64,000 bases of DNA from Tolypothrix sp. PCC 7910 (GCF_011769525.1 NZ_CP050440.1:3721501-3785500), one strand, 5' to 3'; shown: positions 29,731-40,536, counted from the first letter of the stretch. Numbers and translations are program-made. Notes: generated by a model not told the origin, from the letters alone.

Positions 29731-32700
29731 CTAGGCAGTAAAGTACTTCGCTACTGGATGGTAAGTAATAATCGCCGTTGTAGACTGCTCCGGATAAAGT
29801 TGCTCACTTTCATCCATATACAAGTTAATCCTGTCAGTCTCCAATAGAGCCAGTTGCTTGTACTGATCTTGAATATTAGGACAAGCGGGATAGCCGAAAC
29901 TATACCGAGAACCACGATAGCGCTGTGCTAAGATATCCCGAATATTATCTGGCTCCTCAGCCGCAAAACCCAATTCCTTACGAATTCGGGCGTGTGTCCA
30001 CTCTGCCAAGGCTTCTGCTACTTGCACCGCTAAACCGTGAAAATACAAATAATCAGTGTATTGATTATCTGCAAATAACTTTTGGGCATACTCTGTGGCA
30101 ATTTCTCCTACAGTCACCGCTTGCATTGGGAACACATCAATTATCCCTGAATTCTTGGGTGCAAAGAAATCTGCAATACACAGCCGTCTCGAAGACTTCT
30201 GCCGAGGAAATTCAAAACTTGCTTTTACCTCTGCATTCTCTGCACCTCTAGAGTTCGGATCGTAAACATACAAAGTATTTCCCTCAGACTGACAAGGAAA
30301 ATACCCATAAATTATCTGAGGATGCAACAAATTCTCATTGAGAATTAGCTGTTTCCAATGTTCCAAAATGGGGTAAACTTTTTCAGCTAAGAAAGCTTGA
30401 TATTCTTCCTTAGTTTGCTCCTTGGGTTTACGGAATTGCCATTGTCCTGCAATTAAGGCCTGCAAATCCATGTACCAGAATATTTCCTCTAAAGAAATAT
30501 CTTCAGGCTGTAACAACTTGGTTCCCCAAAAAGGTGGAGTCGGACGTTCTATATCCACTTCCACAGCTTCAGAACGTCTGGTATCAATTTCAGTGCTGAT
30601 TTCTGAGTTTTGAGGTTTGAGTTTTGAGGTTTGAGTTTTGGATGATGAGTCTTTAATTGCAGGTTCATCAGTAACTACTTCATTTAAAAATCCTTGCAAA
30701 TCATGCCAATTACCAGCAGCTTTTGCTGGCATTAATTTATCCATGAAATGCAAATCAGAAAATGCATCTTTGCCATAAACTACTTTACCTTGATAAGTAT
30801 TTTGGCAATCTTCATGCACAAATTTTGGAGTCAGCGCTGCACCACCTAAAATTACAGGGACAGTAATTCCCTTTTCGTTGAAAACCTCTAGGTTTTCTTT
30901 CATGAAGGCAGTAGATTTTACTAGCAAACCACTCATGGCAATACAATCAGGTTTGTGCTGTTCGTAAGCTTGAATGATGCTTTCTACTGATTGTTTAATG
31001 CCTAAGTTAATGACTTTGTAACCGTTATTGGACAGAATTATATCCACTAGGTTCTTACCAATGTCGTGGACATCGCCTTTAACGGTGGCAATAATGACGG
31101 TTCCTTTGGCATTATTTCCAGCTTCCGATTTTTCCATAAAAGGTTCGAGATATGCTACCGCTGCTTTCATGGTTTCGGCTGACTGCAAGACAAAGGGTAA
31201 CTGCATTTGTCCGGAACCGAACAACTCACCCACCACTTTCATCCCATCTAAGAGAAAGGTGTTGATAATTTCTAGAGGAGGATAGCTTTCTAAGGCTTTT
31301 TTCAGTTGTGTTTCTAAACCGATGCGTTCGCCGTCAATAATATGACGCTTCAAGCGTTCCTCTATGGGAAGATTTTGATCAACGCCTTTATCGCGTTTTG
31401 TCGTCACTCCCGCAAACACAGTGGTAAGTTCTCCCAAAGGATCGTAAACGCAGACATCACCCTCAAACCGCCGTTCATCATAAATTAACTGCCGACAAAT
31501 TTCTTGATGGCGTGGTTCAATCTTGGCAAGTGGTAAAATCTTACTAGCGCTGACAATGGCTGCATCCATGCCCACGCTCATCGCTTCGTGTAAAAACATC
31601 GAATTGAGCACAATCCGGGCGGCGGGGCTAAGACCAAAGGAGATGTTAGAAACACCCAAAATTACATGACATCCTGGCAATTCTTGGCGAATGCGGCGAA
31701 TTGCTTCAATAGTAGCTTTGCCATTGGCTCTATCTTCTTCAATCCCTGTAGAGATAGGTAAAGCTAAGGTGTCAAAGAAAATTTCCTGGGGAGAGATACC
31801 ATATTCTACAGCTTGACGATAGGCACGTTGAGCGATCGCAAATTTTTTCTCGGCGGTGCGTGCCATTCCTTCTTCGTCAATTGTGCCAATTACTACCCCA
31901 GCGCCGTATCTTTTAGCCAATTCCAGAACCTTAATAAAACGCGGTTCGCCATCTTCGTAGTTAGTGGAGTTGAGTAAACATTTACCACCAGCGACTTTTA
32001 ATCCCGCCTCCATCTTTTCCCATTCGGTGGAATCAAGCATTAGGGGTAATGTCACATTATTAACAATGCGCGAAACTAGTTCGTGCATATCCCGTACCCC
32101 ATCACGCCCCACATAATCGACGTTGACATCTAAGACATGGGCACCTTCTTTTACTTGTGCCCTCGCCATCGAAACGAGTCCATCCCAATCTTCAGCGTTC
32201 AGCAACTCGCGGCATTTTTTGGAACCACTGGCGTTGAGGCGTTCGCCTACAATTAAGAAAGAGTTATCTTGATCGTAGGGTTGAGTGGTGTAAATTGATG
32301 CGGCTGCTGGTTCTAAGCTTGGTTGTCTAACTTTCGGCTTTAGTTCTTTGGCAATTTCTGCTAATTGTTGAATGTGTTCTGGACGAGTCCCACAGCAACC
32401 CCCAATCACTTGGACACCCAAATCTTCAACAAAATGCATCAAAGACATCCGTAATTCCATCGGTGTTAAGCGGTAGTGAGCTTTACCACCAACATTTTCT
32501 GGTAAACCCGCATTAGGAATACAAGAAACAGTAAAAGGTGAATGTTCTGCCAGATATTTAATATGTGGCTTCATTAAATCTGGGCCAGTAGCACAGTTAA
32601 GACCGAGAACATCAATGGCGTAAGGTGCCAAAATAGTGAGAACAGCGCTGATTTCGGTTCCTACCAGCATCGTCCCCATACTTTCCATTGTCACCGATAC

Positions 32701-33285
32701 CATTAACGGCCGGCGATCGCCTTTTTTGGCAAATACTTCTTCAATCCCGTTGAGTGCAGCTTTAATTTGCAACACATCTTGGCAAGTCTCAACAATAAAT
32801 AAATCAACCCCACCATCCCACAACGCTTCTGCTTGTTCTGCAAAGGCTGTTTTCAAAGTGTCAAAGTCGATATGTCCCAAAGTGGGGAGTTTGGTTGTGG
32901 GGCCAATAGAACCCGCGACAAACCGGGGTTTTTCTGGCGTAGAAAATTCTGCTGCTACACTCTTGGCCAATTCTGCGGCTTTCTTGTTCAGGTAATATGT
33001 CTGATCCGCCAAGTCATATTCAGCCAAAACAATCGAAGTCGCACCAAAAGTATCCGTTTCAATGACATCTGCACCCGCAGCCAGAAAATCACGGTGAACT
33101 TTAGCGACAGCTTCGGGTTTAGTATGAATGAGGTATTCGTTACAACCTTCATACTGCGGCCCGCCGAAATCTTCAGCCGTCAGGTTCTGGGTTTGCAGGT
33201 TAGTACCCATTGCACCATCAAAGACAATAACCGGCGCATCTGGACTATGCAAGCGTTCAAGAAAAGACTGAGTAATATTTGCCAT
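29731..33285 (-). CDS. metH: Cobalamin-dependent methionine synthase
   Basis: MetH transfers a methyl group from methyltetrahydrofolate to homocysteine via methylcobalamin. The 1184-residue protein has four modules. The homocysteine-binding domain (1-320) has zinc cysteines in LGLNCATGP and IGGCCGT. The pterin-binding domain is about 340-610. The B12 domain (about 640-870) has the cobalt-ligand motif DVHDIG. The SAM-binding activation domain runs from about 930 to the end. The linker between the last two contains a 14-bp tandem repeat (30604-30638) encoding KLKPQ-type residues. It starts at ATG. No cobalamin riboswitch was seen upstream. No metF is adjacent. Confidence 0.97.
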   Translation of the reverse strand: MANITQSFLERLHSPDAPVIVFDGAMGTNLQTQNLTAEDFGGPQYEGCNEYLIHTKPEAVAKVHRDFLAAGADVIETDTFGATSIVLAEYDLADQTYYLNKKAAELAKSVAAEFSTPEKPRFVAGSIGPTTKLPTLGHIDFDTLKTAFAEQAEALWDGGVDLFIVETCQDVLQIKAALNGIEEVFAKKGDRRPLMVSVTMESMGTMLVGTEISAVLTILAPYAIDVLGLNCATGPDLMKPHIKYLAEHSPFTVSCIPNAGLPENVGGKAHYRLTPMELRMSLMHFVEDLGVQVIGGCCGTRPEHIQQLAEIAKELKPKVRQPSLEPAAASIYTTQPYDQDNSFLIVGERLNASGSKKCRELLNAEDWDGLVSMARAQVKEGAHVLDVNVDYVGRDGVRDMHELVSRIVNNVTLPLMLDSTEWEKMEAGLKVAGGKCLLNSTNYEDGEPRFIKVLELAKRYGAGVVIGTIDEEGMARTAEKKFAIAQRAYRQAVEYGISPQEIFFDTLALPISTGIEEDRANGKATIEAIRRIRQELPGCHVILGVSNISFGLSPAARIVLNSMFLHEAMSVGMDAAIVSASKILPLAKIEPRHQEICRQLIYDERRFEGDVCVYDPLGELTTVFAGVTTKRDKGVDQNLPIEERLKRHIIDGERIGLETQLKKALESYPPLEIINTFLLDGMKVVGELFGSGQMQLPFVLQSAETMKAAVAYLEPFMEKSEAGNNAKGTVIIATVKGDVHDIGKNLVDIILSNNGYKVINLGIKQSVESIIQAYEQHKPDCIAMSGLLVKSTAFMKENLEVFNEKGITVPVILGGAALTPKFVHEDCQNTYQGKVVYGKDAFSDLHFMDKLMPAKAAGNWHDLQGFLNEVVTDEPAIKDSSSKTQTSKLKPQNSEISTEIDTRRSEAVEVDIERPTPPFWGTKLLQPEDISLEEIFWYMDLQALIAGQWQFRKPKEQTKEEYQAFLAEKVYPILEHWKQLILNENLLHPQIIYGYFPCQSEGNTLYVYDPNSRGAENAEVKASFEFPRQKSSRRLCIADFFAPKNSGIIDVFPMQAVTVGEIATEYAQKLFADNQYTDYLYFHGLAVQVAEALAEWTHARIRKELGFAAEEPDNIRDILAQRYRGSRYSFGYPACPNIQDQYKQLALLETDRINLYMDESEQLYPEQSTTAIITYHPVAKYFTA
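30604..30638. repeat. 14-bp tandem repeat inside metH
   Basis: GAGTTTTGAGGTTT is repeated two and a half times, in frame, coding roughly residues 883-894 of MetH in the linker before the activation domain. The same kind of repeat is usually intergenic in Nostocales. Confidence 0.8.
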
Positions 33286-33380
33286 GCGGAAATTAATTAG
33301 TCCTGTATTATTTAGACCTAACTTAATTATTTTCTAAAATTTACAAATTTTCGGCAGGCTGGAATAAAATCAGACATTGT

Positions 33381-33480
33381 TGGGCATGGGGCATGGGTCA
33401 TTGGGCATGATAATTGGTAATGGGTTATAGGTAATAGGTAATTGGATTTGTCATCTCCCTAATCCCCAGTCCCCAGTCCC
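33381..33480. repeat. STRR between metH and the hydrolase gene
   Basis: GGGCATG/GGTCATT heptads, then GGTAATA heptads, then AGTCCCC heptads. The hydrolase stop codon is formed at the edge of the last block. Confidence 0.8.
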
Positions 33481-34385
33481 TAATTCTCCTCATGCTGCGA
33501 TCGCTCCCGTATCCAATCGAGTAAAATCGGGTTGACTAATTCTGGTGCTTCGTCTTGGGGACAATGTCCTACGCCTTCGAGGGGAATAAACTTTTGTACT
33601 TGGGGGTAGTTGGCTAATTCTCTACCTAAATCTATTGGTTCCCAAGGATCGGCTGTTCCCCAAATAATAATTGCTGGACAGGGTAGTACAAGTAAAAGTT
33701 CTTCTGGTAAGGGGCCTGTAGAATAACTGGTAAAAGCTAAAAATACTGCTACCGCACCAGGATCACTAGCTGGTGCAGTTAAAATATCTACTAACTCGTC
33801 TGTTACCGCCTCAGAATTAGCGTAGGCTTGCAAGAGAATTTTCCTGACTGTTTTTGGTTTAGCAACTTGATTGAAGAAGAACTCGCCAATTGGTTTAATA
33901 GATAAGACTCGCTGAAGCAGAGGTGCGCCAAAACGCCGCGACCAAGGTAAACTTGCCCGTTTGCGATCGTGTAATAATCTTAATGAGCAGTTGAGCAATG
34001 CTACCCCTAATGCTATTTCTGGGTTGCTGACTGCTGCTTGCATTGCCACAATACAGCCAATAGAATTCCCGACTAAAAACGCGGGCCCACCTACCACCTC
34101 GCGACAAAAATCTGCTACTTGCTGTCCCCAATTCTCGAGTGTGTAAGCAATTTCTTCACCTGGTTTAGGTTTAGCTGAACCACCAAAGCCAATCAAATCA
34201 ATGGCATAAACACGGCAATTTGCAGCTAATACGGGGATATTTTGTCGCCAATGCCACCATGAGGCTCCAAAGCCATGTACCATCACAACTGCTGGCCCAG
34301 CACTTCCTTGACTTTGATAGGAAATAGCGAATTCTTGCCAAATCCAAGTTTTTGTTGCGGTAAATCCGTTTATAGAAGTCTTCAT
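33480..34385 (-). CDS. Alpha/beta-fold hydrolase
   Basis: A 301-residue hydrolase when started at the ATG at 34385; a TTG five codons upstream is a weaker alternative. Features are the oxyanion strand VVMVHGFGASWWHWR, the nucleophile elbow GNSIGC, the acid Asp in GTADPWEP and the His in EGVGHCPQDEAPE. The family includes pheophytinase and chlorophyll dephytylase-like enzymes as well as epoxide hydrolases; the VHGFGASWWHWR and DLIGFG motifs are common in the chlorophyll-related branch. Substrate remains unproven. Its 3' end lies in STRR sequence next to metH, which faces the same way but is separated by about 190 bases. Confidence 0.88.
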   Translation of the reverse strand: MKTSINGFTATKTWIWQEFAISYQSQGSAGPAVVMVHGFGASWWHWRQNIPVLAANCRVYAIDLIGFGGSAKPKPGEEIAYTLENWGQQVADFCREVVGGPAFLVGNSIGCIVAMQAAVSNPEIALGVALLNCSLRLLHDRKRASLPWSRRFGAPLLQRVLSIKPIGEFFFNQVAKPKTVRKILLQAYANSEAVTDELVDILTAPASDPGAVAVFLAFTSYSTGPLPEELLLVLPCPAIIIWGTADPWEPIDLGRELANYPQVQKFIPLEGVGHCPQDEAPELVNPILLDWIRERSQHEEN

Positions 34386-35409
34386 GAGCAGTTTGTGCAA
34401 TAGAGCTTACTAAATGCTGGAACCAGACCTAGATTTTTTGCCCCCGCCATCTTTGTTGAGTTTTTATAAAAATCTTAAAGGTTTGAAAATAATTAGATTC
34501 TATATGCAAAATCACAGAAAACACTGTGAAACCCTTAACTGATGGCATATTTGAATTGGTCTAGGATGCTGTTGCTATTGATAATACTTCATATTTCTTC
34601 ATACTGTAGATTGTTTGCTAGATAAATATTTTCTATAGTCTGGTCTCTCAAAATTTTTCACTTCTATCTTAAAGGTATTACTTTTAGTGTAAAGGGTCAT
34701 TTTAGGCACCTATAGTATTTACACTTAATTTATTAGTATTTATAAATACTTTTCATGTTGTATATTAATCTTGAAGAGTATAAGTAAATTTTCATAATTT
34801 AAATCAAATTATTTTAATTTCTTGATAAATAAATATAATTATAAGCCGATACTTTCCTGAAAACTTGGATGAATGATGGCAGATAAATAATTGCTTTTCC
34901 TGTTGTGCAGACTATAATGATGAGACATAAGCATTTAGTGTAACTGAAGCCGCAAGTATTGCAGCGAGATTTATAATTTTTGGAAGTGCAATTTAGAAAA
35001 TTGTAGGTAGGATCTGATCTACAAGCATGATAATTATTTAAATTTTTAGTAAACAATTAAAATAGTCGAGTAAATTAGAAAAATATTGCCTTAATCACGA
35101 ATTTATTACAATAGCAATTAAGGCTTGATATTGCAGGCTATGTATTAAGTTTCAGCCTTTAGTGGTTTAAACCGAGATGCATTTATTAGTTGTGTGTTAA
35201 AATTGCGTAAAAATTCTCATGTCGTTAGCAAGAATTTATGGGAATTATTACCAGTAGTAGATTCAGTAGTTTCCCAATTTACGACAACTAAATTCATTTA
35301 TAAAATTATTTCATATTAAGCATCTGCCAAGGAGTTGTTTGCAACTAGGAAAGTGACGCTAAAATTGACGAATTTTTTTTGTTGCTAGTACCTCCGTACC
35401 GGAAAAAAA
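34386..35409. other. Long AT-rich gap, no gene
   Basis: About 1 kb between divergent genes. An 80-codon minus-strand frame (34814-35056) has a chance-like composition and no ribosome site, so it was not accepted. The segment just before the redoxin gene holds GTACCTCCGTACC (35388-35400), a small imperfect palindrome close to the start codon. No known RNA was recognised. Confidence 0.4.
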
Positions 35410-35964
35410 ATGACTATACTTGAATCAATTGATACTCCTGTTGGAAGCTATGCACCGGACTTTGAGTTACCAGGGACTGACAATCAGGTACACCATCTGA
35501 GCCGTTATCTCAACAAATTCCGTGCAGTTGCTGTAATTTCGATGTCTAACCATTGTCCTTATGTAAGCTTATATTTAGGTAGACTGAAAAAGATGCAGGC
35601 GGAATTTGCCAACATCGGTTTTACGCTGATTGGTATGAATGGTAGTGCAACTTTTGGGCATCCAACAGAAAGCTTTGAAAATATGAAAGTTTTTGCCCAG
35701 CGTCACCAATTAAACTTCCCCTATCTATGGGATCCCACCCAAGATGTCACCCACAGCTTCGGTGCAAATAAAACACCTATGGCTTTTTTAATAGATAATG
35801 TGGGTATAGTTCGCTACAAGGGCATGATTGACGATCACCCTGATAGTCCCTTAGATGTGGGACAAGATTATTTAAAAAAAGCGATCGCATCGCTACTGAA
35901 AGGCCATAAAATATATCCACCAGAAACTGAGGCAGTAGGTACTTCAATAATGTGGCGTAACTAG
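35410..35964 (+). CDS. Thioredoxin-fold redoxin family protein
   Basis: A 184-residue peroxiredoxin/redoxin-like protein. It has a thioredoxin fold with PDFELPGTDNQVHHLSRYL and a single active-site-type cysteine in SNHCPY (Cys49). The cis-Pro loop is NKTPMAFLID. There is no second CxxC Cys and no signal peptide, so it is probably cytoplasmic. Such AhpC/TSA-like proteins with NHCPYV are common in cyanobacteria and usually unnamed. A peroxidase activity is possible but not shown. It starts at ATG in an A-rich context. The next gene, pyrH, begins 70 bases downstream. Confidence 0.87.
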   Translation: MTILESIDTPVGSYAPDFELPGTDNQVHHLSRYLNKFRAVAVISMSNHCPYVSLYLGRLKKMQAEFANIGFTLIGMNGSATFGHPTESFENMKVFAQRHQLNFPYLWDPTQDVTHSFGANKTPMAFLIDNVGIVRYKGMIDDHPDSPLDVGQDYLKKAIASLLKGHKIYPPETEAVGTSIMWRN

Positions 35965-36034
35965 ACACAGATAGTCCCTGTACTGTTATCTTAAGTTGGA
36001 GGCAATTGCAACTTTTTCGACAAAGCGTAACTTC

Positions 36035-36763
36035 ATGGGAACGAATTACCGACGGGTTTTACTTAAACTGAGCGGTGAAGCTTTAATGGGCAACATGGGC
36101 TATGGCATTGATCCAGAAGTGGTCAAGGAAATAGCGCAAGAAGTAGGAGAGGTGGTAGCCACTGGCGTTCAGATCGCGATCGTCGTTGGCGGCGGCAATA
36201 TTTTTCGAGGCGTGAAAGCGGCTTCGGCGGGGATGGACCGGGCAACCGCTGACTACATCGGGATGATTGCCACGGTAATGAATGCCATGACGCTGCAAGA
36301 TTCGCTAGAGCGAATGGGGATACAGACGCGAGTGCAAACAGCGATCGCTATGCAAGAATTAGCTGAACCGTATATTCGTCGTCGTGCCATCCGTCATCTT
36401 GAAAAAGGACGGGTGGTAATTTTTGGCGCTGGTTCGGGAAATCCCTTCTTTACGACTGACACTACTGCGGCATTAAGAGCTGCAGAAATTGATGCAGAAG
36501 TGATTTTTAAAGCCACCAAGGTAGATGGAGTATATGATGCTGACCCCCATATCTATCCTGATGCCAAACGTTACACCAGCCTCACCTACGCCCATGTTTT
36601 GGCTCAAGATTTGCGGGTAATGGATACTACCGCGATTGCCTTGTGTAAAGAAAATAATATCCCGATTCTTGTATTTGACTTAACGGTGCGAGGTAATATC
36701 CATCGGGCAGTCATGGGAGAATCGATCGGCACCCTTGTGGGAGGTTCTTGTGAAATTAGCTGA
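36035..36763 (+). CDS. pyrH: Uridylate kinase
   Basis: PyrH phosphorylates UMP to UDP. The 242-residue protein has the amino-acid-kinase fold: [39 protein letters not shown]-like helix, [19 protein letters not shown] and [13 protein letters not shown]. The frame opens at a TTG (35996), but the ATG at 36035 gives the standard start. The last 14 bases overlap the start of frr, so the pair is translationally coupled, as is common in bacteria for pyrH-frr. Confidence 0.96.
   Translation: MGTNYRRVLLKLSGEALMGNMGYGIDPEVVKEIAQEVGEVVATGVQIAIVVGGGNIFRGVKAASAGMDRATADYIGMIATVMNAMTLQDSLERMGIQTRVQTAIAMQELAEPYIRRRAIRHLEKGRVVIFGAGSGNPFFTTDTTAALRAAEIDAEVIFKATKVDGVYDADPHIYPDAKRYTSLTYAHVLAQDLRVMDTTAIALCKENNIPILVFDLTVRGNIHRAVMGESIGTLVGGSCEIS
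36739..36744 (+). promoter_or_regulatory. Ribosome site deciding the frr start
   Basis: GGGAGG lies five bases before the GTG at 36750, inside the 3' end of pyrH. It supports GTG 36750 over the TTG at 36735. Confidence 0.75.
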
Positions 36764-37298
36764 AGCTGAGAGTACTATGCAAAAGACTGTTGAGGCAACT
36801 CAACGGGCTTTTAACACAATTCGTACTGGCCGTGCCAATGCGAGTCTACTAGATAAGGTATTAGTAGAGTATTACGGTACACCTACTCCTTTAAAATCAC
36901 TGGCAAATATCAGTACACCTGATGCCTCAACCATTCTCATTCAACCTTACGATCGCAGTAGTTTGAATATTGTGGAAAAGGCAATTTCCCTGTCAGATGT
37001 GGGTTTAACCCCCAGCAACGACGGTTCTGTAATTCGGCTGAATATACCGCCCCTGACAAGCGATCGCCGTAAAGAACTAGTCAAAATTGCTGCTAAGTAT
37101 GCAGAAGAAGGTCGTGTTGGTATTCGCAACATCCGCCGCGATGCTTTAGATTCCATTCGTAAACAGGAAAAAAGCGCAGAAATTTCTGAGGATGAAGCTA
37201 GAGACCAACAAGATAAACTGCAAAAAATCACTAACAAATACACTGCCAGAATCGACGAGTTATTGGCAGAAAAAGAAAAGGACATTTCTACTGTCTGA
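36750..37298 (+). CDS. frr: Ribosome recycling factor
   Basis: RRF splits post-termination ribosomes together with EF-G. The 182-residue protein has the typical helical and hinge features: [50 protein letters not shown], and [13 protein letters not shown] at the C-terminus. The start is a GTG within pyrH with a good ribosome site. Length is normal. It is followed by a short STRR block and a bidirectional terminator. Confidence 0.96.
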   Translation: MKLAEAESTMQKTVEATQRAFNTIRTGRANASLLDKVLVEYYGTPTPLKSLANISTPDASTILIQPYDRSSLNIVEKAISLSDVGLTPSNDGSVIRLNIPPLTSDRRKELVKIAAKYAEEGRVGIRNIRRDALDSIRKQEKSAEISEDEARDQQDKLQKITNKYTARIDELLAEKEKDISTV

Positions 37299-37301
37299 GG
37301 A

Positions 37302-37350
37302 ACTGGTAATGGGTAATGGGAGAATAATTGTTGACTGTTAACTGTTGACA
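37302..37350. repeat. Short STRR after frr
   Basis: GGTAATG and TTGACTG/TTAACTG heptads directly after the frr stop. Confidence 0.65.
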
Positions 37351-37400
37351 TAAAACCACAGATATTCATCGATTTTTATCGGTTTTTATCTGTGGTTTTA
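37351..37400. terminator. Bidirectional terminator between frr and the pentapeptide gene
   Basis: TAAAACCACAGAT (37351-37363) pairs perfectly with ATCTGTGGTTTTA (37388-37400). The loop is AT-rich. The stop codon of the pentapeptide gene (37398-37400) is part of the stem. Confidence 0.8.
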
Positions 37401-38177
37401 ATTTGATATATTTTGATTATTGATAATCTGGGAAAATTTAGTATCTCGGAAGTTTGCTCCAGTGGTTATGGCATCATTAAGAATTGCGCCATCAAGCTTG
37501 GCTAAATAAAGGTTTGCCCGTTGTAAATTAGCTCCAGAAAGATTAGCACCAGATAAAGTAGCTGCGCTGAGAATTGCTTCTTTTAGATTAGCTCCAGAAA
37601 GGTTAGCGCCAGATAAATTAGCTGCACTGAGGATTGCTCCTTGCAGATTAGCCCTACAGAGATCAGCACCAGAAAGATTGGTTTGGTAAAAATTTGTTTG
37701 TGCTAAATTTGCTTCAGCAAGTTTAGCTCCACTGATATTTGTATGGCTCAAATCTAGTTGCTCATTTTCCAAATCTTGCTTAGAATTTCTGCTAGCAATA
37801 ACTGTTAAAGCTGCTTGAATATCTGCACGAACTGTTAATAGGTTACTGCCTTTAATCTCTGCTTGAGGTAGAGCAGAAGCATTATTTCGCACAAAATTAG
37901 TGAGAGCTTTCATGATTTGCCAATGGAGTTTTGGCTCGGTTTGGGCAATTTTTGCTAAATCATCAAATACAGCTAAACTAATTTCTAAGTTTTCTTGTTT
38001 AAGGTTTTCAATTACTATTCTTAAAACTTTTTTATTGGAAATATCAGGAATTGTTGAATTTTTTTGTTGGCTATTACTTATAGCCATATAAATTTGTTCT
38101 AAAAAACTTATATTTTTATGATTCCAATTTTTGGCGCTTTGGTAAGCAGTTATAAATACTTTCAACATACCCAACAT
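37398..38177 (-). CDS. Pentapeptide repeat protein
   Basis: A 259-residue protein when started at the ATG at 38177 (a TTG at 38210 and an ATG at 38168 are alternatives). Residues about 1-140 are a helical domain of unknown type. Residues about 150-245 are pentapeptide repeats of the A(N/D)Lxx kind (ANLSGANLSGANL) that fold as a right-handed beta helix. At DNA level a 60-base unit (20 residues) is duplicated in tandem around 37541-37660, a sign of recent growth of the repeat. Pentapeptide proteins are abundant in cyanobacteria; no function can be assigned. Confidence 0.82.
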   Translation of the reverse strand: MLGMLKVFITAYQSAKNWNHKNISFLEQIYMAISNSQQKNSTIPDISNKKVLRIVIENLKQENLEISLAVFDDLAKIAQTEPKLHWQIMKALTNFVRNNASALPQAEIKGSNLLTVRADIQAALTVIASRNSKQDLENEQLDLSHTNISGAKLAEANLAQTNFYQTNLSGADLCRANLQGAILSAANLSGANLSGANLKEAILSAATLSGANLSGANLQRANLYLAKLDGAILNDAITTGANFRDTKFSQIINNQNISN

Positions 38178-38379
38178 ATTTTGAATAATTGAATATTCAG
38201 ATAAAAACAATATAACTGCTATGAGATTATATCACTAATTTTCCAAAAATCTATTAATTGCTTAGATTTAGCAATAATCAGTAATATAAATATCAGATTT
38301 AGTAAATTAGTTACTCAGAATCAACTAAATTTAAAGCAGCTGAGGAGGATAGTTGTGTAGCTTATTTTTCTAGCTATAA

Positions 38380-39633
38380 ATGAATATATCTGCTATAAAA
38401 AGCAACTTAGACCTTCATGGTACACAAAGTAAAATTATTCAAGAAATGATGCAAATACAGCAAGATAAAAAGCCTATATCGAAAAACATAGTATTAATTG
38501 GTGGTGGTCACAGCCATGCAATACTGTTGAGAATGTTTGGTATGCAACCTCTACCTAGTGTGCATTTGAGTTTAATTACTATGAACTCAGATACACCTTA
38601 TTCAGGAATGTTACCAGGACATATTGCTGGTTTCTATACCCACGAGCAATGCCATATTGACTTACAAGCATTAGCTAAATTTGCTCAAGCAAAATTATAT
38701 ATTGACCAAGTTGTTGGTTTAGATTTGCAAAACAATCAAGTAATTTGTGCTAACCACTCACCGATAGATTTTGATGTGTTATCTGTTGATATTGGTAGTA
38801 CACCAGCCACAATATCTGTATCAGATGGGACAGAATATGTAATACCAGCTAAACCAGTGTCAAAACTATTAGAACATTGGTATGAATTCCTCAAAAGCGT
38901 CAAAGAAAATCCTCAAAAACAGATCAAGATTGCGATCGCAGGTGGTGGTGCTGGGGGTGTAGAGTTGGCGTTGGCGATGCAAGCACATTTACAGCAGATT
39001 GTGGCGCAGTCGGGGCTGCTGGAGGTTCATTTATTCCAACGCGATCGCGAACTTATGCCTAAGCATCATTACTCAGTGCGGCAGCTAGTTCAGCAAATTC
39101 TCACCCAACGGGGAATACAAATACATTTAGGAGAAACTGTCACTCAAGTCGCACCGTTGGGAGATAGGGAAAAGTCAGAAGTATTGCAAATTAAATGTAA
39201 ATCTGGGTTGACAGTAGAGTGCAACAAAATATTCTGGGTAACCCAAGCATCTGCACCACAGTGGTTAAAAACAACGGGATTGGGAACTGATGAGCAAGGC
39301 TTTATTTTAGTAGATGACACATTGCGATCGCTCACCCACCCTCATATATTTACCACAGGTGATATTGCGACAATGGTAAATCATCCCCGTCCGAAAGCTG
39401 GGGTATTTGCTGTGCGTCAAGGTAAGCCTTTGTTTGAGAACTTGCGGCGGTGTTTACTAGGTAAGCCACTTAAACCTTATATACCCCAGAAACAATATTT
39501 GAATTTAATTGGTACAGGAGATGGAAAAGCGATCGCTACTAGAGGCGCATTTACCTTACCACCGCATGAATTATTGTGGTTGTGGAAAGATTGGCTTGAT
39601 CGTCGCTTTATGCAACGCTTTAGTAGAGGATAG
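38380..39633 (+). CDS. NDH-2-like FAD oxidoreductase, SelD-fusion-type module
   Basis: A 417-residue FAD/NAD(P)-binding protein. The FAD-binding GxGxxx region is IVLIGGGHSHAILL, the second nucleotide-binding motif is IAIAGGGAGGVELALAM, and the FAD-closing motif is HIFTTGDIATM. This sequence type (GGGHSHA, PYSGMLPGHIAG, GVFAVRQG) is known as the N-terminal half of cyanobacterial fusions with selenide water dikinase (SelD). Here the protein ends at LDRRFMQRFS, where the SelD domain would begin, and dispersed-repeat DNA follows. It could be a natural stand-alone form or a remnant of a fusion. The substrate is unknown. Confidence 0.83.
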   Translation: MNISAIKSNLDLHGTQSKIIQEMMQIQQDKKPISKNIVLIGGGHSHAILLRMFGMQPLPSVHLSLITMNSDTPYSGMLPGHIAGFYTHEQCHIDLQALAKFAQAKLYIDQVVGLDLQNNQVICANHSPIDFDVLSVDIGSTPATISVSDGTEYVIPAKPVSKLLEHWYEFLKSVKENPQKQIKIAIAGGGAGGVELALAMQAHLQQIVAQSGLLEVHLFQRDRELMPKHHYSVRQLVQQILTQRGIQIHLGETVTQVAPLGDREKSEVLQIKCKSGLTVECNKIFWVTQASAPQWLKTTGLGTDEQGFILVDDTLRSLTHPHIFTTGDIATMVNHPRPKAGVFAVRQGKPLFENLRRCLLGKPLKPYIPQKQYLNLIGTGDGKAIATRGAFTLPPHELLWLWKDWLDRRFMQRFSRG

Positions 39634-39680
39634 AAGATTGAAGAGGGATAAGAGAAATGATTGAAATAAAGGGGATGTAA

Positions 39681-39745
39681 ACGCGTAGCGGCTACTTTAA
39701 GGAGTTCTCCGCAGGAGTACCCGCAGGTTGGCTGAGCAGGAGGAC
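39681..39745. repeat. Dispersed palindromic repeat downstream of the FAD oxidoreductase
   Basis: ACGCGTAGCGGCTAC followed by TTCTCCGCAGGAGTACCCGC is a GC-rich motif family common between genes in Nostoc-type genomes. It lies 48 bases past the stop codon. Confidence 0.6.
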
Positions 39746-39845
39746 AAAGAATTGATAATTATTCCCCATTCCTTCTGACAAACACCAAATGACAAATAAA
39801 AACTCTTAATTTGTGCTGATTGACTTTTTTGGATTAATTTTATTG

Positions 39846-40529
39846 ATGCTAAATTTTAAAACTAGTTTTATCTTATTGTTTGTTATTTGTCTGATTGCGA
39901 CTGGAGCAACAGCCTATTATTTAGGGGGAATTAATCCTGCCTTGATTCAGTCTTGGTTGAAAAATTCTGGAATTTGGGCACCTGTGACTTATGTTGTGAT
40001 TTATGTTGTTGCCACAATTCTAGTTTTGCCTTCCACGGCTCTGAATTTAACAGGGGGAGCAATTTTCGGCCCTTGGTTGGGGACGTTTTGGACGAGTGTA
40101 GCAGCAATTGTGGCGGCGATCGCTTCTTTTGTATTTGCCCGGACAATTGGGCATGATATGGTTGCTAAAAGACTGGCTGGGCGTTGGCAAGCAATTGATG
40201 CAGAAGTGCGCGCAGGTGGAATTTATTATATGTTTGCCATTCGCCTAGTTCCGATTATGCCCTATGGTTTGGTGAATTTTGCGGCTGGTTTGACTTCAGT
40301 TAGCTTTAAAGATTACTTAGTTGGCACAGCTTTAGGAACCGTACCAGGGATATTACCATTTGTTTTACTGGGTAGTTCTGGCATTAAAGCAATCCGCACC
40401 GGAGAAGTGCTACCACTGATTGGTGCTTTGGCTTTGCTGGGAATCCTCGTTGCGGGATCTACTTGGTATCGCCGTCGTCGTAGTTTTCCATCTCAGAAGT
40501 TGAATTTCCCCTTTCGTCGCAAACGTTAA
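39846..40529 (+). CDS. TVP38/TMEM64 (VTT domain) membrane protein
   Basis: A 227-residue protein with five to six membrane helices, started at the ATG at 39846 rather than a GTG eleven codons upstream. The VTT/SNARE-associated signature is visible as ALNLTGGAIFGPWLGTFW, FARTIGHD, FAIRLVPIMPYGLVNFAAG and LGTVPGILPFVLLG. The family includes DedA-like proteins and lipid scramblase relatives. It ends seven bases before a glycosyltransferase gene, so the two are probably one operon, perhaps handling lipid-linked sugars. The tail is basic (RRRRSF). Confidence 0.87.
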   Translation: MLNFKTSFILLFVICLIATGATAYYLGGINPALIQSWLKNSGIWAPVTYVVIYVVATILVLPSTALNLTGGAIFGPWLGTFWTSVAAIVAAIASFVFARTIGHDMVAKRLAGRWQAIDAEVRAGGIYYMFAIRLVPIMPYGLVNFAAGLTSVSFKDYLVGTALGTVPGILPFVLLGSSGIKAIRTGEVLPLIGALALLGILVAGSTWYRRRRSFPSQKLNFPFRRKR

Positions 40530-40536
40530 GTGAACT

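Noticed and set aside
33286-33380. Cobalamin riboswitch before metH
   Set aside because: The gap is too short and no B12-box-like sequence was seen.
34814-35056. 80-codon Cys-containing frame on the minus strand
   Set aside because: Cysteine spacing is irregular and the region has intergenic composition; no ribosome site.
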